DNA of 7,867 nt from NCBI GenBank assembly GCA_011192055.1, contig DUES01000162.1:1-7867 (forward strand), given 5' to 3'. Origin of the DNA: Dehalococcoidia bacterium. GTDB lineage: Bacteria > Chloroflexota > Dehalococcoidia > Dehalococcoidales > Fen-1064. Both the position numbers and the translations under genes were made by a program. The notes beneath the pieces are model-generated. The model did not search any database. It worked only from the letters and a program-made list of their open reading frames with translations, and was not told the origin of the DNA. Positions 1-6,411 of this stretch are shown here, in pieces; position 1 is the first letter of the stretch, and each line of letters starts with the position of its first letter.

Positions 1-747
1 AGGGTGCTGCACGGAGTCTCCATGACGGTGGAGGACGGAGCAATTGTTGCTTTACTCGGGGCAAATGGCGCCGGAAAAAGCACCACGCTAAAGGCAATAT
101 CCGGTCTGTTGCACATTGAGGAAGGTGAAGTAACCGATGGAAGCATTCAATTAAATGGTGAAAGAATAGACAGGAAAAGCGCCGAAGAGATTGGTAAACT
201 CGGCATTATCCAGGCGCTTGAAGGCAGGCGGGTTTTCGGGCATCTCACCGCCGAGGAGAACTTGATGGTCGGTGCATATCTCCGTCCTGACCGTAACGTT
301 GTCAAGACTGACCTGGAGATGGTTTACGGGTACTTCCCGCGGCTGAAAGACCTGCGGCAGAACATTGCCGGATACCTCTCAGGCGGAGAGCAGCAGATGC
401 TGGTTATCGGGCGTGCCATGATGGCTGCCCCTAAAATAATGATGCTGGATGAACCATCACTGGGGCTTGCGCCGCTGCTTGTTGAGGAAATCTATAACAT
501 CATTGAACGGTTCAATACTGAATCCGGAACTTCGGTGCTGCTTGTCGAGCAGAATGTCAGGATTGCCCTTAGTATTGCTCATTATGGCTATGTCATGGAG
601 AACGGCCGGATTGTCCTGGACGGCTCTGCTGACTTTCTCAAGAATAACGAAGACGTCAAGGAATTCTATATGGGGCTTTCTACGGTAGGCGCAAAAAAGA
701 GTTACCGCGAAGTGAAGCACTATAAGAGGCGAAAACGATGGCTGTGA
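1..747 (+). CDS. livF: Liv-type ABC transporter ATP-binding protein (LivF-like), 5' end missing
   Basis: This is an ATPase subunit of a branched-chain-amino-acid-type (HAAT) importer, acting on the cytoplasmic face of the membrane. The frame is open from base 1, so the true start lies upstream; the GTG at position 4 is internal, and roughly the first 10-20 residues of the family are missing. Visible motifs are the Walker A GANGAGKST (about nt 58-84), the signature LSGGEQQ (about 376-396), the Walker B IMMLDEPS (about 436-459) and LLVEQN in place of the classical H-loop, which is usual in LivF proteins. The C-terminus has a basic tail ending KHYKRRKRWL, longer than in E. coli LivF. The gene overlaps the downstream ligase-like gene by 10 bp, which suggests translational coupling. 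Family assignment is firm; the transported substrate is unknown and need not be an amino acid. Confidence 0.93.
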   Translation, partial: RVLHGVSMTVEDGAIVALLGANGAGKSTTLKAISGLLHIEEGEVTDGSIQLNGERIDRKSAEEIGKLGIIQALEGRRVFGHLTAEENLMVGAYLRPDRNVVKTDLEMVYGYFPRLKDLRQNIAGYLSGGEQQMLVIGRAMMAAPKIMMLDEPSLGLAPLLVEEIYNIIERFNTESGTSVLLVEQNVRIALSIAHYGYVMENGRIVLDGSADFLKNNEDVKEFYMGLSTVGAKKSYREVKHYKRRKRWL

Positions 748-2021
748 CACCCGGCGATAAATATTACGACGAATCAGAAACAATGACCGCTGAAGAACGG
801 AAGTCCTATCTTAACGAGAAACTGAGTGAAGCAGTCAACCATGCCTATCAGAATGCTCCCGCAATGCGCGAAATAATGGACCGTGCCGGAGTAAGCCCTG
901 CGGATATACGTACAGCAGAAGACCTCGAGAAACTTCCCGTTACGCGGAAAACCGACCTTATAGAACTGCAGAAACAAAAATTGCCATACGGTGGATTTCT
1001 GGCAATTCCCCCGGAAGATGTCGAACGGGTATTTATCTCTCCCGGACCAATCTACGAGCCGCTTCATGGCAGTAACGTAAAGTGGTTTTCAAAATCATTT
1101 TACGCTGCCGGTTTCAGGAAGGGTGATATTGTCATCAATACATTCACGTACCACCTGTCTCCTGCCGGTGTATTGTTTCATGAAGCACTGAGGGACTGCG
1201 GTGCTACGGTGGTTGTTACCGGTACGGGCAACACCGATATCCAGGTCCAGACAATGCTTGACCTGAAGGTTACCGGCTTCGTCGGGACACCATCTTTCCT
1301 GATGACGGTCATCCACAGGGCGGAAGAGATGGGATACAACTTCCGGGAAGATTTCACACTGGAACGGGCGTGGTTTACGGGTGAACCGCTATCACCTTCA
1401 GTGCGAAAAACGCTGGAGGAAGAGTACCACATCAACACCTGCCAGGCTTACGCGGTTACCGAACCGGGGGGTGCCCTGGCTTATGAGTGCTCCGAAAAAA
1501 ACGGGATGCACTTCATGGACGATTACGTGATAGAGATAGTTGACCACGAAACGGGAAAGCAACTCGGTCCCGGCGAAGTGGGTGAAATCGTGGTTACGCC
1601 GGTACATAATAAAGCCTGGGGCATTATCCGTTTCGGCACCGGTGATATGTCTTCATATACGACAGAAACATGTCCATGCGGACGGACCGCAAACCGCCTG
1701 ACCGGAATCGTTGGGCGGACGGGAGATGCTGTCAAGGTCCGGGGCATGTTTGTCGTTACCCGCCAGATAGAGCAGGCCATACTTGGCGTAAAGGGAGTCT
1801 CACGTTTTCAGGTAATCATAAACCGGAAACAGCAACGTGATGAGATGATACTCAAGGTAGAAGCTGAAGATGAGAACATAGACCGTAATGCACTGACTTC
1901 AGAGTTGAGTGAGCGTGTCCAGGGTGTTTGCAGGGTACGATTGGACGGAGTCGAGTTCGTTGCACCGGGTACAGTCAATGATGACCAGCCGCGACTAATT
2001 GACGAGAGAACGTGGGACTGA
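738..2021 (+). CDS. Phenylacetate-CoA ligase-like (PaaK family) AMP-binding protein
   Basis: The 427-residue protein matches PaaK-family adenylate-forming enzymes in length and layout. PaaK activates phenylacetate or related aromatic acids to CoA thioesters using ATP. Family marks are GTPSF, AYAVTEPGGALAYEC, the following GMHFMDDYVIEIVD stretch, FGTGDMS, the CPCGRT metal-site cysteines and GRTGDAVKVRGMFV. Two deviations stand out. The usual Ser/Thr/Gly-rich P-loop with its lysine (TSGTTGKP type) is replaced by FISPGPIYEP, and the C-terminal lysine motif (GKAKR type) reads DDQPRLIDER with no lysine. The activity may thus differ from canonical PaaK. The ATG at 738 lies inside the end of livF, in a different frame, with only a weak ribosome site, so expression is probably coupled. 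An in vivo role in activating an acid imported by the Liv-type transporter is inference. Confidence 0.85.
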   Translation: MAVTPGDKYYDESETMTAEERKSYLNEKLSEAVNHAYQNAPAMREIMDRAGVSPADIRTAEDLEKLPVTRKTDLIELQKQKLPYGGFLAIPPEDVERVFISPGPIYEPLHGSNVKWFSKSFYAAGFRKGDIVINTFTYHLSPAGVLFHEALRDCGATVVVTGTGNTDIQVQTMLDLKVTGFVGTPSFLMTVIHRAEEMGYNFREDFTLERAWFTGEPLSPSVRKTLEEEYHINTCQAYAVTEPGGALAYECSEKNGMHFMDDYVIEIVDHETGKQLGPGEVGEIVVTPVHNKAWGIIRFGTGDMSSYTTETCPCGRTANRLTGIVGRTGDAVKVRGMFVVTRQIEQAILGVKGVSRFQVIINRKQQRDEMILKVEAEDENIDRNALTSELSERVQGVCRVRLDGVEFVAPGTVNDDQPRLIDERTWD

Positions 2022-2061
2022 AGCGAAAGAAGCCCCGATAAAGGTCAGTGTGGCTGAGCTG

Positions 2062-2886
2062 CTAGTTTTCCTTGCCCAGGTAGGCTGATATCACCTGTGG
2101 GTCTGTCCTGACAATTTCAGGTGTGCCTTCGGCAATCTTCTGTCCGAAATCGAGCACCACAATCCTGTCTGCAATATCCATGACCACACCCATGTCGTGC
2201 TCAATCAAGACGATACAGTCGACCCCGTCCCTGAGAACGGGGGTGTGCGGATAGGTATCTCCCTGCCCTTCGAAGATATCAATAATGAAACGGGCGATGT
2301 CTTCTTTTTCTTCAAGGTTCATTCCCGCCATCGGTTCATCGAGCAGAAGGACTTTTGGTTCCATGGCAAGTGCCCTCCCCAGTTCTACACGCTTGCGCAT
2401 GCCATAGGGCAGGGTACCGACCACTTTTTTCCTGATTGGTTCTATTTCCAGGAAATCAATGATGTCTTCAACAGTACGGCGGTGCTCTATCTCTTCGTCG
2501 TGCGCCCAGCCAAAGTATATTGCCCCCGTAACAGGATTCTGCTTCATGAGCATATGGCGTGCAGCCATGATATTATCCAGCGTGCTCAGTCCTGAAAACA
2601 GCTCGATATTCTGGAACGTGCGGGCCAGTCCGAGTCTGGCGGCCTTGTCCGGCCGGATACTCGTTATCTGGCGGTCTTCGTAGTATATATTGCCCTTCTG
2701 CGGTTTGTAGAAGCCGTTAATACAGTTCAGCAGGCAGGTCTTGCCGGCACCGTTTGGCCCGATAATGGCCAGGATTTCTTTATCTTTTATATCAATACTG
2801 ACATTGCTCAGCGCGTTGACGCCTCCAAAGGACAATGACAGGTCTTCAATCCGTATCTTTGTTTTATGGCCGTTTTCACTACTCAT
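2062..2886 (-). CDS. livG: Liv-type ABC transporter ATP-binding protein (LivG-like)
   Basis: This 274-residue protein is the second kind of ATPase subunit in HAAT importers and would normally pair with a LivF protein. Motifs in order are Walker A GPNGAGKT (residues 43-50), Q-loop FQN (91-93), signature variant LPYGMRKR (159-166), Walker B VLLLDEP (179-185) and H-loop IEHDMGVVMDIADR (His230). An insert of about 12 residues (roughly 206-222, GQGDTYPHTPVLRDG) lies between Walker B and the H-loop, a region that is shorter in E. coli LivG. The start overlaps the stop of the upstream small gene in the arrangement ATGAGTAG, so translation is probably coupled. No livH, livM or binding-protein gene is adjacent; it converges on the livF/ligase pair across a 40-bp gap. 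Pairing with the LivF at the left edge is plausible but unproven. Confidence 0.93.
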   Translation of the reverse strand: MSSENGHKTKIRIEDLSLSFGGVNALSNVSIDIKDKEILAIIGPNGAGKTCLLNCINGFYKPQKGNIYYEDRQITSIRPDKAARLGLARTFQNIELFSGLSTLDNIMAARHMLMKQNPVTGAIYFGWAHDEEIEHRRTVEDIIDFLEIEPIRKKVVGTLPYGMRKRVELGRALAMEPKVLLLDEPMAGMNLEEKEDIARFIIDIFEGQGDTYPHTPVLRDGVDCIVLIEHDMGVVMDIADRIVVLDFGQKIAEGTPEIVRTDPQVISAYLGKEN

Positions 2887-3190
2887 CTGTTACCGTCTCT
2901 GCTTCACTGTTATCCGTGGTTGGGGATGGTATGGCCCGTTGTTTCACAGCTTCTTCATCCTGGAGCTGTTGCCTGTATTCCACGATACGAGTGCAACGGT
3001 TTCCCTCGCACTCCAATGACCGTCTCAATTTAAGGCTCCTTCTGACAAGGTTGATCTGCTCATCCCTGGAATCGGAATACTTCTGAATCCCCGTACACTT
3101 GGCGGACCAGTCCTTGTAGACCATTAAGGTCACTTCGTCATCTACTGCTTCGCAGTGTATTGTCGTTGCTGTTACCTGCCAGTTTACCAT
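2879..3190 (-). CDS. Small cysteine-containing protein of unknown function
   Basis: I do not recognise a characterised family. From the ATG at 3190 the protein has 103 residues; an alternative in-frame ATG at 3205 adds five (MFEIR). I prefer the inner start because the AAGGA sequence directly abuts the outer ATG, leaving no room for a ribosome site, although AAGGA is a little far (15 nt) from the inner one. Visible are an N-terminal mixed region (MVNWQVTATTIHC), four cysteines (13, 32, 61 and 66, the last two as CEGNRC), a charged, probably helical middle and a disordered acidic C-terminus. There is no signal peptide or membrane segment. Four spaced cysteines could bind a metal; that is speculation. 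The 8-bp overlap with livG and a candidate promoter upstream support a real gene co-expressed with the transporter ATPase. Confidence 0.68.
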   Translation of the reverse strand: MVNWQVTATTIHCEAVDDEVTLMVYKDWSAKCTGIQKYSDSRDEQINLVRRSLKLRRSLECEGNRCTRIVEYRQQLQDEEAVKQRAIPSPTTDNSEAETVTDE

Positions 3191-3235
3191 TCGTATCTCG
3201 AACATTCCTTCATGACTATCATGTTACCATTTGTA

Positions 3236-3264
3236 TATTTATGTATTCAACTCTTTTTTGTAAA
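3236..3264 (-). promoter_or_regulatory. Candidate sigma70-type promoter for the small protein-livG pair
   Basis: On the minus strand TTTACA (3264-3259) is followed after 17 bp by TAAATA (3241-3236). The -35 matches 5 of 6 consensus bases and the -10 only 3 of 6. It sits about 45 bp upstream of the preferred start in an AT-rich divergent region. Weak match; position and spacing are the main support. Confidence 0.33.
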
Positions 3265-3304
3265 CCGACAGTAGACTTGCACTACATTAACCGTGGAAAA
3301 GTGC

Positions 3305-3310
3305 TACAAT
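3305..3310 (+). promoter_or_regulatory. Candidate -10 element for the peroxiredoxin-like gene
   Basis: TACAAT matches 5 of 6 bases of the -10 consensus and would give a leader of about 80 nt to the ATG at 3398. No good -35 is visible at 16-18 bp; TTGCAC lies 22 bp upstream, which is too far. Low confidence. Confidence 0.28.
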
Positions 3311-3397
3311 AGTCCATCTGAGCCTGATATTAAAGAATTTTATGACGGACTTACGTGACTGCTGACAGGTAAGGTTTATTTAAGAGTGGAGAGTAGT

Positions 3398-3973
3398 ATG
3401 AATGTAACAGCGGACGGTGTGCCGGGGATGCCGCGAGATATTCGCCCTTTATTAATGGGAGCTCAATTACCCCGGATTGCCATGACAAACATAGACGGTA
3501 CAGTCTGTGACTTCAGTTCGTTGTTTGCCGGAAATTCAGTAGTTCTGGTAGTTTACAGGGGAGGCTGGTGATCATATTGTGTTGTGCAGTTGGGCCAACT
3601 GCAGGAGTTAAAACCACAGCTTGACGAACTGGGTTATCAGATTGTTGCTGTATCACCGGACCTGCCGGCGAGAGTGAAACAGACAATCGATGAGCTGGGA
3701 CTTGAATACGAACTGCTATCGGACAGCAAGATGAATCTGGCTCGCGCAATGGGAATTGCGTTTCAGGTGGACAAGAGAACGCTGGAGAGGTATCGAAAAT
3801 CCGGTCTGGACCTTGAGGAGTATACCGGAGAACGGCACCATCTGTTACCGGTACCGGCAGTCTTTATAATTGGCTCGGACCGCATAATCAGGTATGAGTA
3901 TGTTAACCCGAACCATGCCGTACGGCCTACCCCGGAAATCATTATGGCTGCTGCCAAAATGACACTGGGTTGA
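3398..3973 (+). CDS. Peroxiredoxin-like (AhpC/TSA family) probable selenoprotein, in-frame TGA read as Sec
   Basis: This thioredoxin-fold protein is expected to reduce peroxides or thiols in the cytoplasm. Read through TGA at 3569-3571 it has 191 residues, a normal length for the Prx-like group. The active site reads VVYRGGW-U-SYC-VVQLGQLQEL with Sec58 and Cys61; relatives have RGGWCPYC here, so TGA replaces exactly the first catalytic cysteine. The frame is the same on both sides, and the downstream half keeps family features (ELGYQIVAVSPD, LLSDSKMNLARAMG, PVPAVFIIGSD, YEYVNPNHAVRPTPE). The ATG at 3398 is preferred over GTG at 3386 because GGAG (3388-3391) is well placed for it. A SECIS-like hairpin follows the TGA. 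The alternative is a pseudogene with a nonsense change or a sequencing error, but the intact frame and hairpin argue against it. A gene caller would report a 61-codon and a 129-codon fragment. Confidence 0.83.
3569..3571 (+). other. Probable selenocysteine codon (in-frame TGA)
   Basis: TGA stands at codon 58 of the peroxiredoxin-like gene, at the position of the peroxidatic or resolving cysteine of the CxxC motif. It gives a UxxC redox motif (Sec-Ser-Tyr-Cys). Reading requires SelB, tRNA-Sec, SelA and SelD elsewhere in the genome, none of which is in this window. Confidence 0.78.
3585..3603 (+). promoter_or_regulatory. Putative bacterial SECIS element (stem-loop in the coding sequence)
   Basis: The arms TGCAGTTG (3585-3592) and CAACTGCA (3596-3603) are perfectly complementary around loop GGC. 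If the terminal G-C pair opens, the stem is 7 bp and the loop GGGCC. The loop begins 21 nt after the TGA and has G in its first positions. This agrees with the described bacterial SECIS model (apical loop about 16-37 nt from UGA, a G at the start of the loop). The stem also encodes VQLGQLQ, so some symmetry could be chance from codon content. Confidence 0.66.
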
Positions 3974-4022
3974 TGATACAAGGTAACACTTATAAATCGG
4001 GTATTAAATTAAAAGGGGGAGA

Positions 4023-4427
4023 ATGATGTTCTCCAAGATTCGTGCCGTACATATTGCGGTGAAAAACCTGGAAGAGGCTACAAAGGACTTTTCGGAGAAT
4101 TTCAACCTGGAGGTTTCCAGGACAGGAACCATGCCAGAAACGGGTATCAACAATGCGTTCTTACCTGTTGGAGACGCCGTTATCGAGCTGATACAACCGA
4201 TAGACCCGGAGCAGGGACCTGTAGCGAAATTCATCAAGAACCGTGGCGAAGGTGTCTACATGATGGCCATGGAAGTAGACAATCTCGACAAAGCTGTAGA
4301 AATACTGAAGGAAAAAGGAGTCAGGTTGCTTGATGCCGAACCTGAGGTCCGAGCCAAGGGAGGTCCGGTATTCATCCATCCCAAGTGGACACACGGGCTG
4401 CTGATAGAACTTGTTGAAAAGGCTTAA
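4023..4427 (+). CDS. VOC-family protein, methylmalonyl-CoA epimerase-like
   Basis: The 134-residue protein has the double beta-alpha-beta-beta-beta layout of vicinal-oxygen-chelate proteins and is closest in motifs to methylmalonyl-CoA epimerase, which interconverts the (R) and (S) epimers of methylmalonyl-CoA. Supporting motifs are VHIAVKNLEEA (His10), VIELIQP (Glu55), PVAKFIKNRGEGV, AVEILKEKGVRLLD and HPKWTHGLLIELVE (Glu129). In true epimerases the stretch after GEG reads LHHIAFEV; here it is VYMMAMEV, so the second metal-ligand histidine appears to be Met80. Either metal binding is altered or the protein does another VOC reaction. A purine-rich ribosome site (AGGGGGAG) precedes tandem ATGs at 4023 and 4026; either may be used. 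It follows the peroxiredoxin-like gene by 49 bp on the same strand, possibly in one operon. Confidence 0.82.
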   Translation: MMFSKIRAVHIAVKNLEEATKDFSENFNLEVSRTGTMPETGINNAFLPVGDAVIELIQPIDPEQGPVAKFIKNRGEGVYMMAMEVDNLDKAVEILKEKGVRLLDAEPEVRAKGGPVFIHPKWTHGLLIELVEKA

Positions 4428-4453
4428 TACGGTACTTGTGAGGAGTTACGTGA

Positions 4454-4486
4454 CGCTGGTTCCGGTGTACCAGAGCGGAACCAGCG
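4454..4486 (+). terminator. Strong hairpin between VOC and crotonase genes (terminator or attenuator-like)
   Basis: Perfect 11-bp arms CGCTGGTTCCG (4454-4464) and CGGAACCAGCG (4476-4486) enclose an 11-nt loop. The downstream sequence GGTATTTCACC has no proper T-tract, so intrinsic termination would be weak. It could instead be an RNA-processing or regulatory structure separating expression of the two genes. The stem is unmistakable; the function is inferred. Confidence 0.5.
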
Positions 4487-4523
4487 GGTATTTCACCTGA
4501 CGACAGGAAAGGAGAGTGGAAGT

Positions 4524-5342
4524 ATGGCTGACGAATACAGATTCTTCCAGGTAGAAAAGGACGGACAGGTTATCATCTGGATGTTCAACAATCCTCCTCA
4601 GAACCTCTGGACTATGGAGACGGCTGCGGAGTTTGGTGACGTGGTGGAAGCTCTCTATGCCAACCCGGAATTGAGAGTGGGAATTCTTACCAGTGCGCGA
4701 CCTGATGTTTTTATCCAGCACTTCGACGTTTCGCTGCTCGTGGAGTGGGGTGAAGCCCTCAAGGCAGGGCAGGTAAGCATGCCGGAAGAGCGTCCGGAAC
4801 CCCGTGGCGTATATCGTTGTGGGCCCAAACCAGTGATTGCCGCTATCAATGCACCGGTAGCCGGTGGCGGCCTGGAACTCTGTATGGCCTGTGACTTCCG
4901 TTTCATGTCCCGTGCAGCATCGGTAGCCCAGCCGGAGGTTGGCGCCGGGATTCTTGCCGGTGGCGGCGGTACGCAGCGTATGCCACGGCTTATCGGGCTT
5001 GGACGTGCCCTCGAATTGCAGCTAACGGGACGACGAGTCTTTGCGGACGAAGCAGAGCGTATCGGCCTGGTCACCCGCTCCTGTGACCCGCTCAGGTTAA
5101 TGCCGGAAACACTGGAATTTGCACAACTCCTTGCATCACAGCCGCCACTGGCAGTTGAACTTATCCGGCGTTGTATCTACGAAGGTACCGAAATGCCTTT
5201 GCAGGACGGGCTTGCCATGGAAAGCGCAATGTTCAGGGAGACTATAATGAGTGGCGATGCCCTTGACAGAATGCGCGCCTACGTTGACGCCGGGCAGGAC
5301 GTTAACCGTATCCGTGAGATACTGGAAGAAGCGGAACAATAA
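4524..5342 (+). CDS. Enoyl-CoA hydratase/isomerase (crotonase) family protein
   Basis: The 272-residue protein has the length and order of crotonases, which act on acyl-CoA thioesters through an oxyanion hole. GGGLELCMACDF (residues 114-125) supplies one oxyanion glycine and Glu118; AQPEVGAGILAGGGGTQRMPRLIG carries Glu138. The 20-residue spacing equals that of the paired catalytic glutamates Glu144/Glu164 of rat enoyl-CoA hydratase, so hydration or dehydration chemistry is possible. The first oxyanion region differs: FIQHFDVSLL (63-72) replaces the common FxxGADxxEM, so substrate or reaction may differ. The start is supported by AGGAAAGGAG about 9 nt upstream of the ATG. It lies 96 bp after the VOC gene behind a hairpin, and ends only 16 bp from the convergent hydrolase gene. 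No specific substrate can be named. Confidence 0.9.
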   Translation: MADEYRFFQVEKDGQVIIWMFNNPPQNLWTMETAAEFGDVVEALYANPELRVGILTSARPDVFIQHFDVSLLVEWGEALKAGQVSMPEERPEPRGVYRCGPKPVIAAINAPVAGGGLELCMACDFRFMSRAASVAQPEVGAGILAGGGGTQRMPRLIGLGRALELQLTGRRVFADEAERIGLVTRSCDPLRLMPETLEFAQLLASQPPLAVELIRRCIYEGTEMPLQDGLAMESAMFRETIMSGDALDRMRAYVDAGQDVNRIREILEEAEQ

Positions 5343-5358
5343 GCTTTACATAAACGTA

Positions 5359-6234
5359 TTATAAGGAATAGTCCGGCGTATTACGTTGCAGGAATGACTG
5401 GATAAGGTCAAGTGCTTCAGGAAAACGCGTGACCCCGTGGTCGGCATTTTCGAAAACCTTCACTTCCACATTCGGTATGAGTCTTGCCATGTCCTGCGAA
5501 CCTGCAGCGGGGAATACGCTATCGGCTGTGCCGTATAATACGAATACTGGCGATTTGATATCCTTTAACTGCGGCGTGGCGTCCCAGTCAACATAGGCGG
5601 AGTAGGTGCGCAGTTCACCGGCATATTTAGCTATCCGTTCTTCCCGGGGAACCTGTCGGAGTTGCTCCCGTATTCGTTCCATTGCCTCTTTCTGGGCAAG
5701 TGTTTCCTTCTCGCTGGTTGCCGGACGGCCAACAAAAAGATTCAGTCCTACCGTACCTGCGGTAGACCGCGATTCGTATGCTGCCAGAGCGCTTTCATTA
5801 TTCAGAATTCCGATACGCTCCCTGAGCTTGTTTTTCATGTCTTCGTCCTGTGATAACCATGGCGCAGAATCGGTTACTACCAGGCTGGCAGTTGCCTCAG
5901 GGAAGTGAAGCCCGAAGGCCAGTGTAATCTGACCTCCGGCGGATGTACCCCAGATATGAGCGCGGTCATGACCGAGGTGCTGTAATAATTCGTATATGTC
6001 GCGGGAGAAGTTCTCCATGGTAAATCCATCTGTGGGAAAACCGGAACGACCTGATGCACGGCGGTCGTATGTTATTACCTTGAAATGCTGTGCGAAACGT
6101 TCCCGCCAGGCAGGTATTTCGGCTCCCATACCCGTTCCGAGACCTCCGAAGCCGCCATGGACAAAAACCAGTGGAAACCCGGTACCCACTGTTTCGTAGT
6201 ACATATTGAAACCATTGATAGTTGCCTCTGGCAT
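5359..6234 (-). CDS. Alpha/beta hydrolase
   Basis: The 291-residue protein is a soluble alpha/beta-hydrolase-fold enzyme; esterase, lactonase, haloperoxidase-like or C-C hydrolase activity cannot be told apart by sequence alone. Visible are the oxyanion segment FVHGGFGG (24-31), VITYDRRASGRSG (53-65), the nucleophile elbow GTSAGG (Ser98), the acid in LYGTADSVFP (Asp238) and the base in ENADHGVTRFPE (His266). A helical cap of about 125-215 is rich in charged residues. The frame could be opened 41 codons further to an ATG at 6357. I reject that start because GGAGG stands at ideal distance before the ATG at 6234, the extra N-terminus is not family-like, and a good promoter -10 overlaps the upstream region. 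It has its own promoter and converges on the crotonase gene, so it is probably monocistronic in this window. Confidence 0.92.
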   Translation of the reverse strand: MPEATINGFNMYYETVGTGFPLVFVHGGFGGLGTGMGAEIPAWRERFAQHFKVITYDRRASGRSGFPTDGFTMENFSRDIYELLQHLGHDRAHIWGTSAGGQITLAFGLHFPEATASLVVTDSAPWLSQDEDMKNKLRERIGILNNESALAAYESRSTAGTVGLNLFVGRPATSEKETLAQKEAMERIREQLRQVPREERIAKYAGELRTYSAYVDWDATPQLKDIKSPVFVLYGTADSVFPAAGSQDMARLIPNVEVKVFENADHGVTRFPEALDLIQSFLQRNTPDYSL

Positions 6235-6347
6235 GTTATTCCTCCATTTTACCGGGACAATCAGCGTGTTTGTGGTTGACAATACCGTATGGAAGGTAAA
6301 TTCAGTAACACAATAACAGATATATTCCGGCTGTATGTGCTGCATAG

Positions 6348-6376
6348 ATGATATCACCTGAATACACTCTTTTCAA
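6348..6376 (-). promoter_or_regulatory. Sigma70-type promoter of the alpha/beta hydrolase gene
   Basis: On the minus strand TTGAAA (6376-6371), 17 bp, then TATCAT (6353-6348): each hexamer matches 5 of 6 consensus bases with ideal spacing. Predicted transcription would begin near 6341, giving a leader of about 107 nt before the ATG at 6234. This also excludes the ATG at 6357 as start. Confidence 0.6.
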
Positions 6377-6394
6377 TTTGTATATATATACAAA
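6377..6394. promoter_or_regulatory. Perfect 18-bp palindrome, candidate operator between divergent promoters
   Basis: TTTGTATATATATACAAA is its own reverse complement. It abuts the -35 of the hydrolase promoter and lies 17 bp from the -35 of the purF promoter, a position suited to a dimeric repressor or activator. The centre is an alternating TA run, so part of the symmetry is low-complexity; the TTTG/CAAA ends are not. No regulator gene is in the window. Confidence 0.45.
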
Positions 6395-6411
6395 GAAACC
6401 TATATAGCTCA

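Noticed and set aside
2022..2061. Bidirectional terminator between the convergent ligase-like and livG genes
   Set aside because: No GC-rich stem followed by a T-run is visible in the 40-bp gap.
2197..2595. Plus-strand open frame of 132 codons opposite livG
   Set aside because: It is antisense to a clear ABC ATPase and its translation resembles no protein family.
3569..3973. Peroxiredoxin-like gene as a nonsense-mutated pseudogene or two separate genes
   Set aside because: The stop is exactly at the catalytic cysteine position, the frame is intact on both sides, and a SECIS-like hairpin follows. Coincidence is less likely than Sec recoding, though it cannot be excluded without sel genes.
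3970..3996. Possible internal promoter for the VOC gene (TTGATG, 15 bp, TATAAA)
   Set aside because: The spacing of 15 bp is too short and the -35 overlaps the stop codon of the previous gene; support is too weak to list.
5343..5358. Terminator between the convergent crotonase and hydrolase genes
   Set aside because: The 16-bp gap is AT-rich with no hairpin.
6276..6281. Plus-strand TTGACA as a second purF promoter -35
   Set aside because: No acceptable -10 occurs at 16-18 bp (AAATTC or similar only), and a far better promoter lies closer to purF.
6235..6357. Longer N-terminus for the alpha/beta hydrolase starting at ATG 6357
   Set aside because: The added 41 residues are not family-like, the ATG at 6234 has an ideal GGAGG site, and the best promoter's -10 lies at 6348-6353, so the upstream ATG would be outside the transcript.
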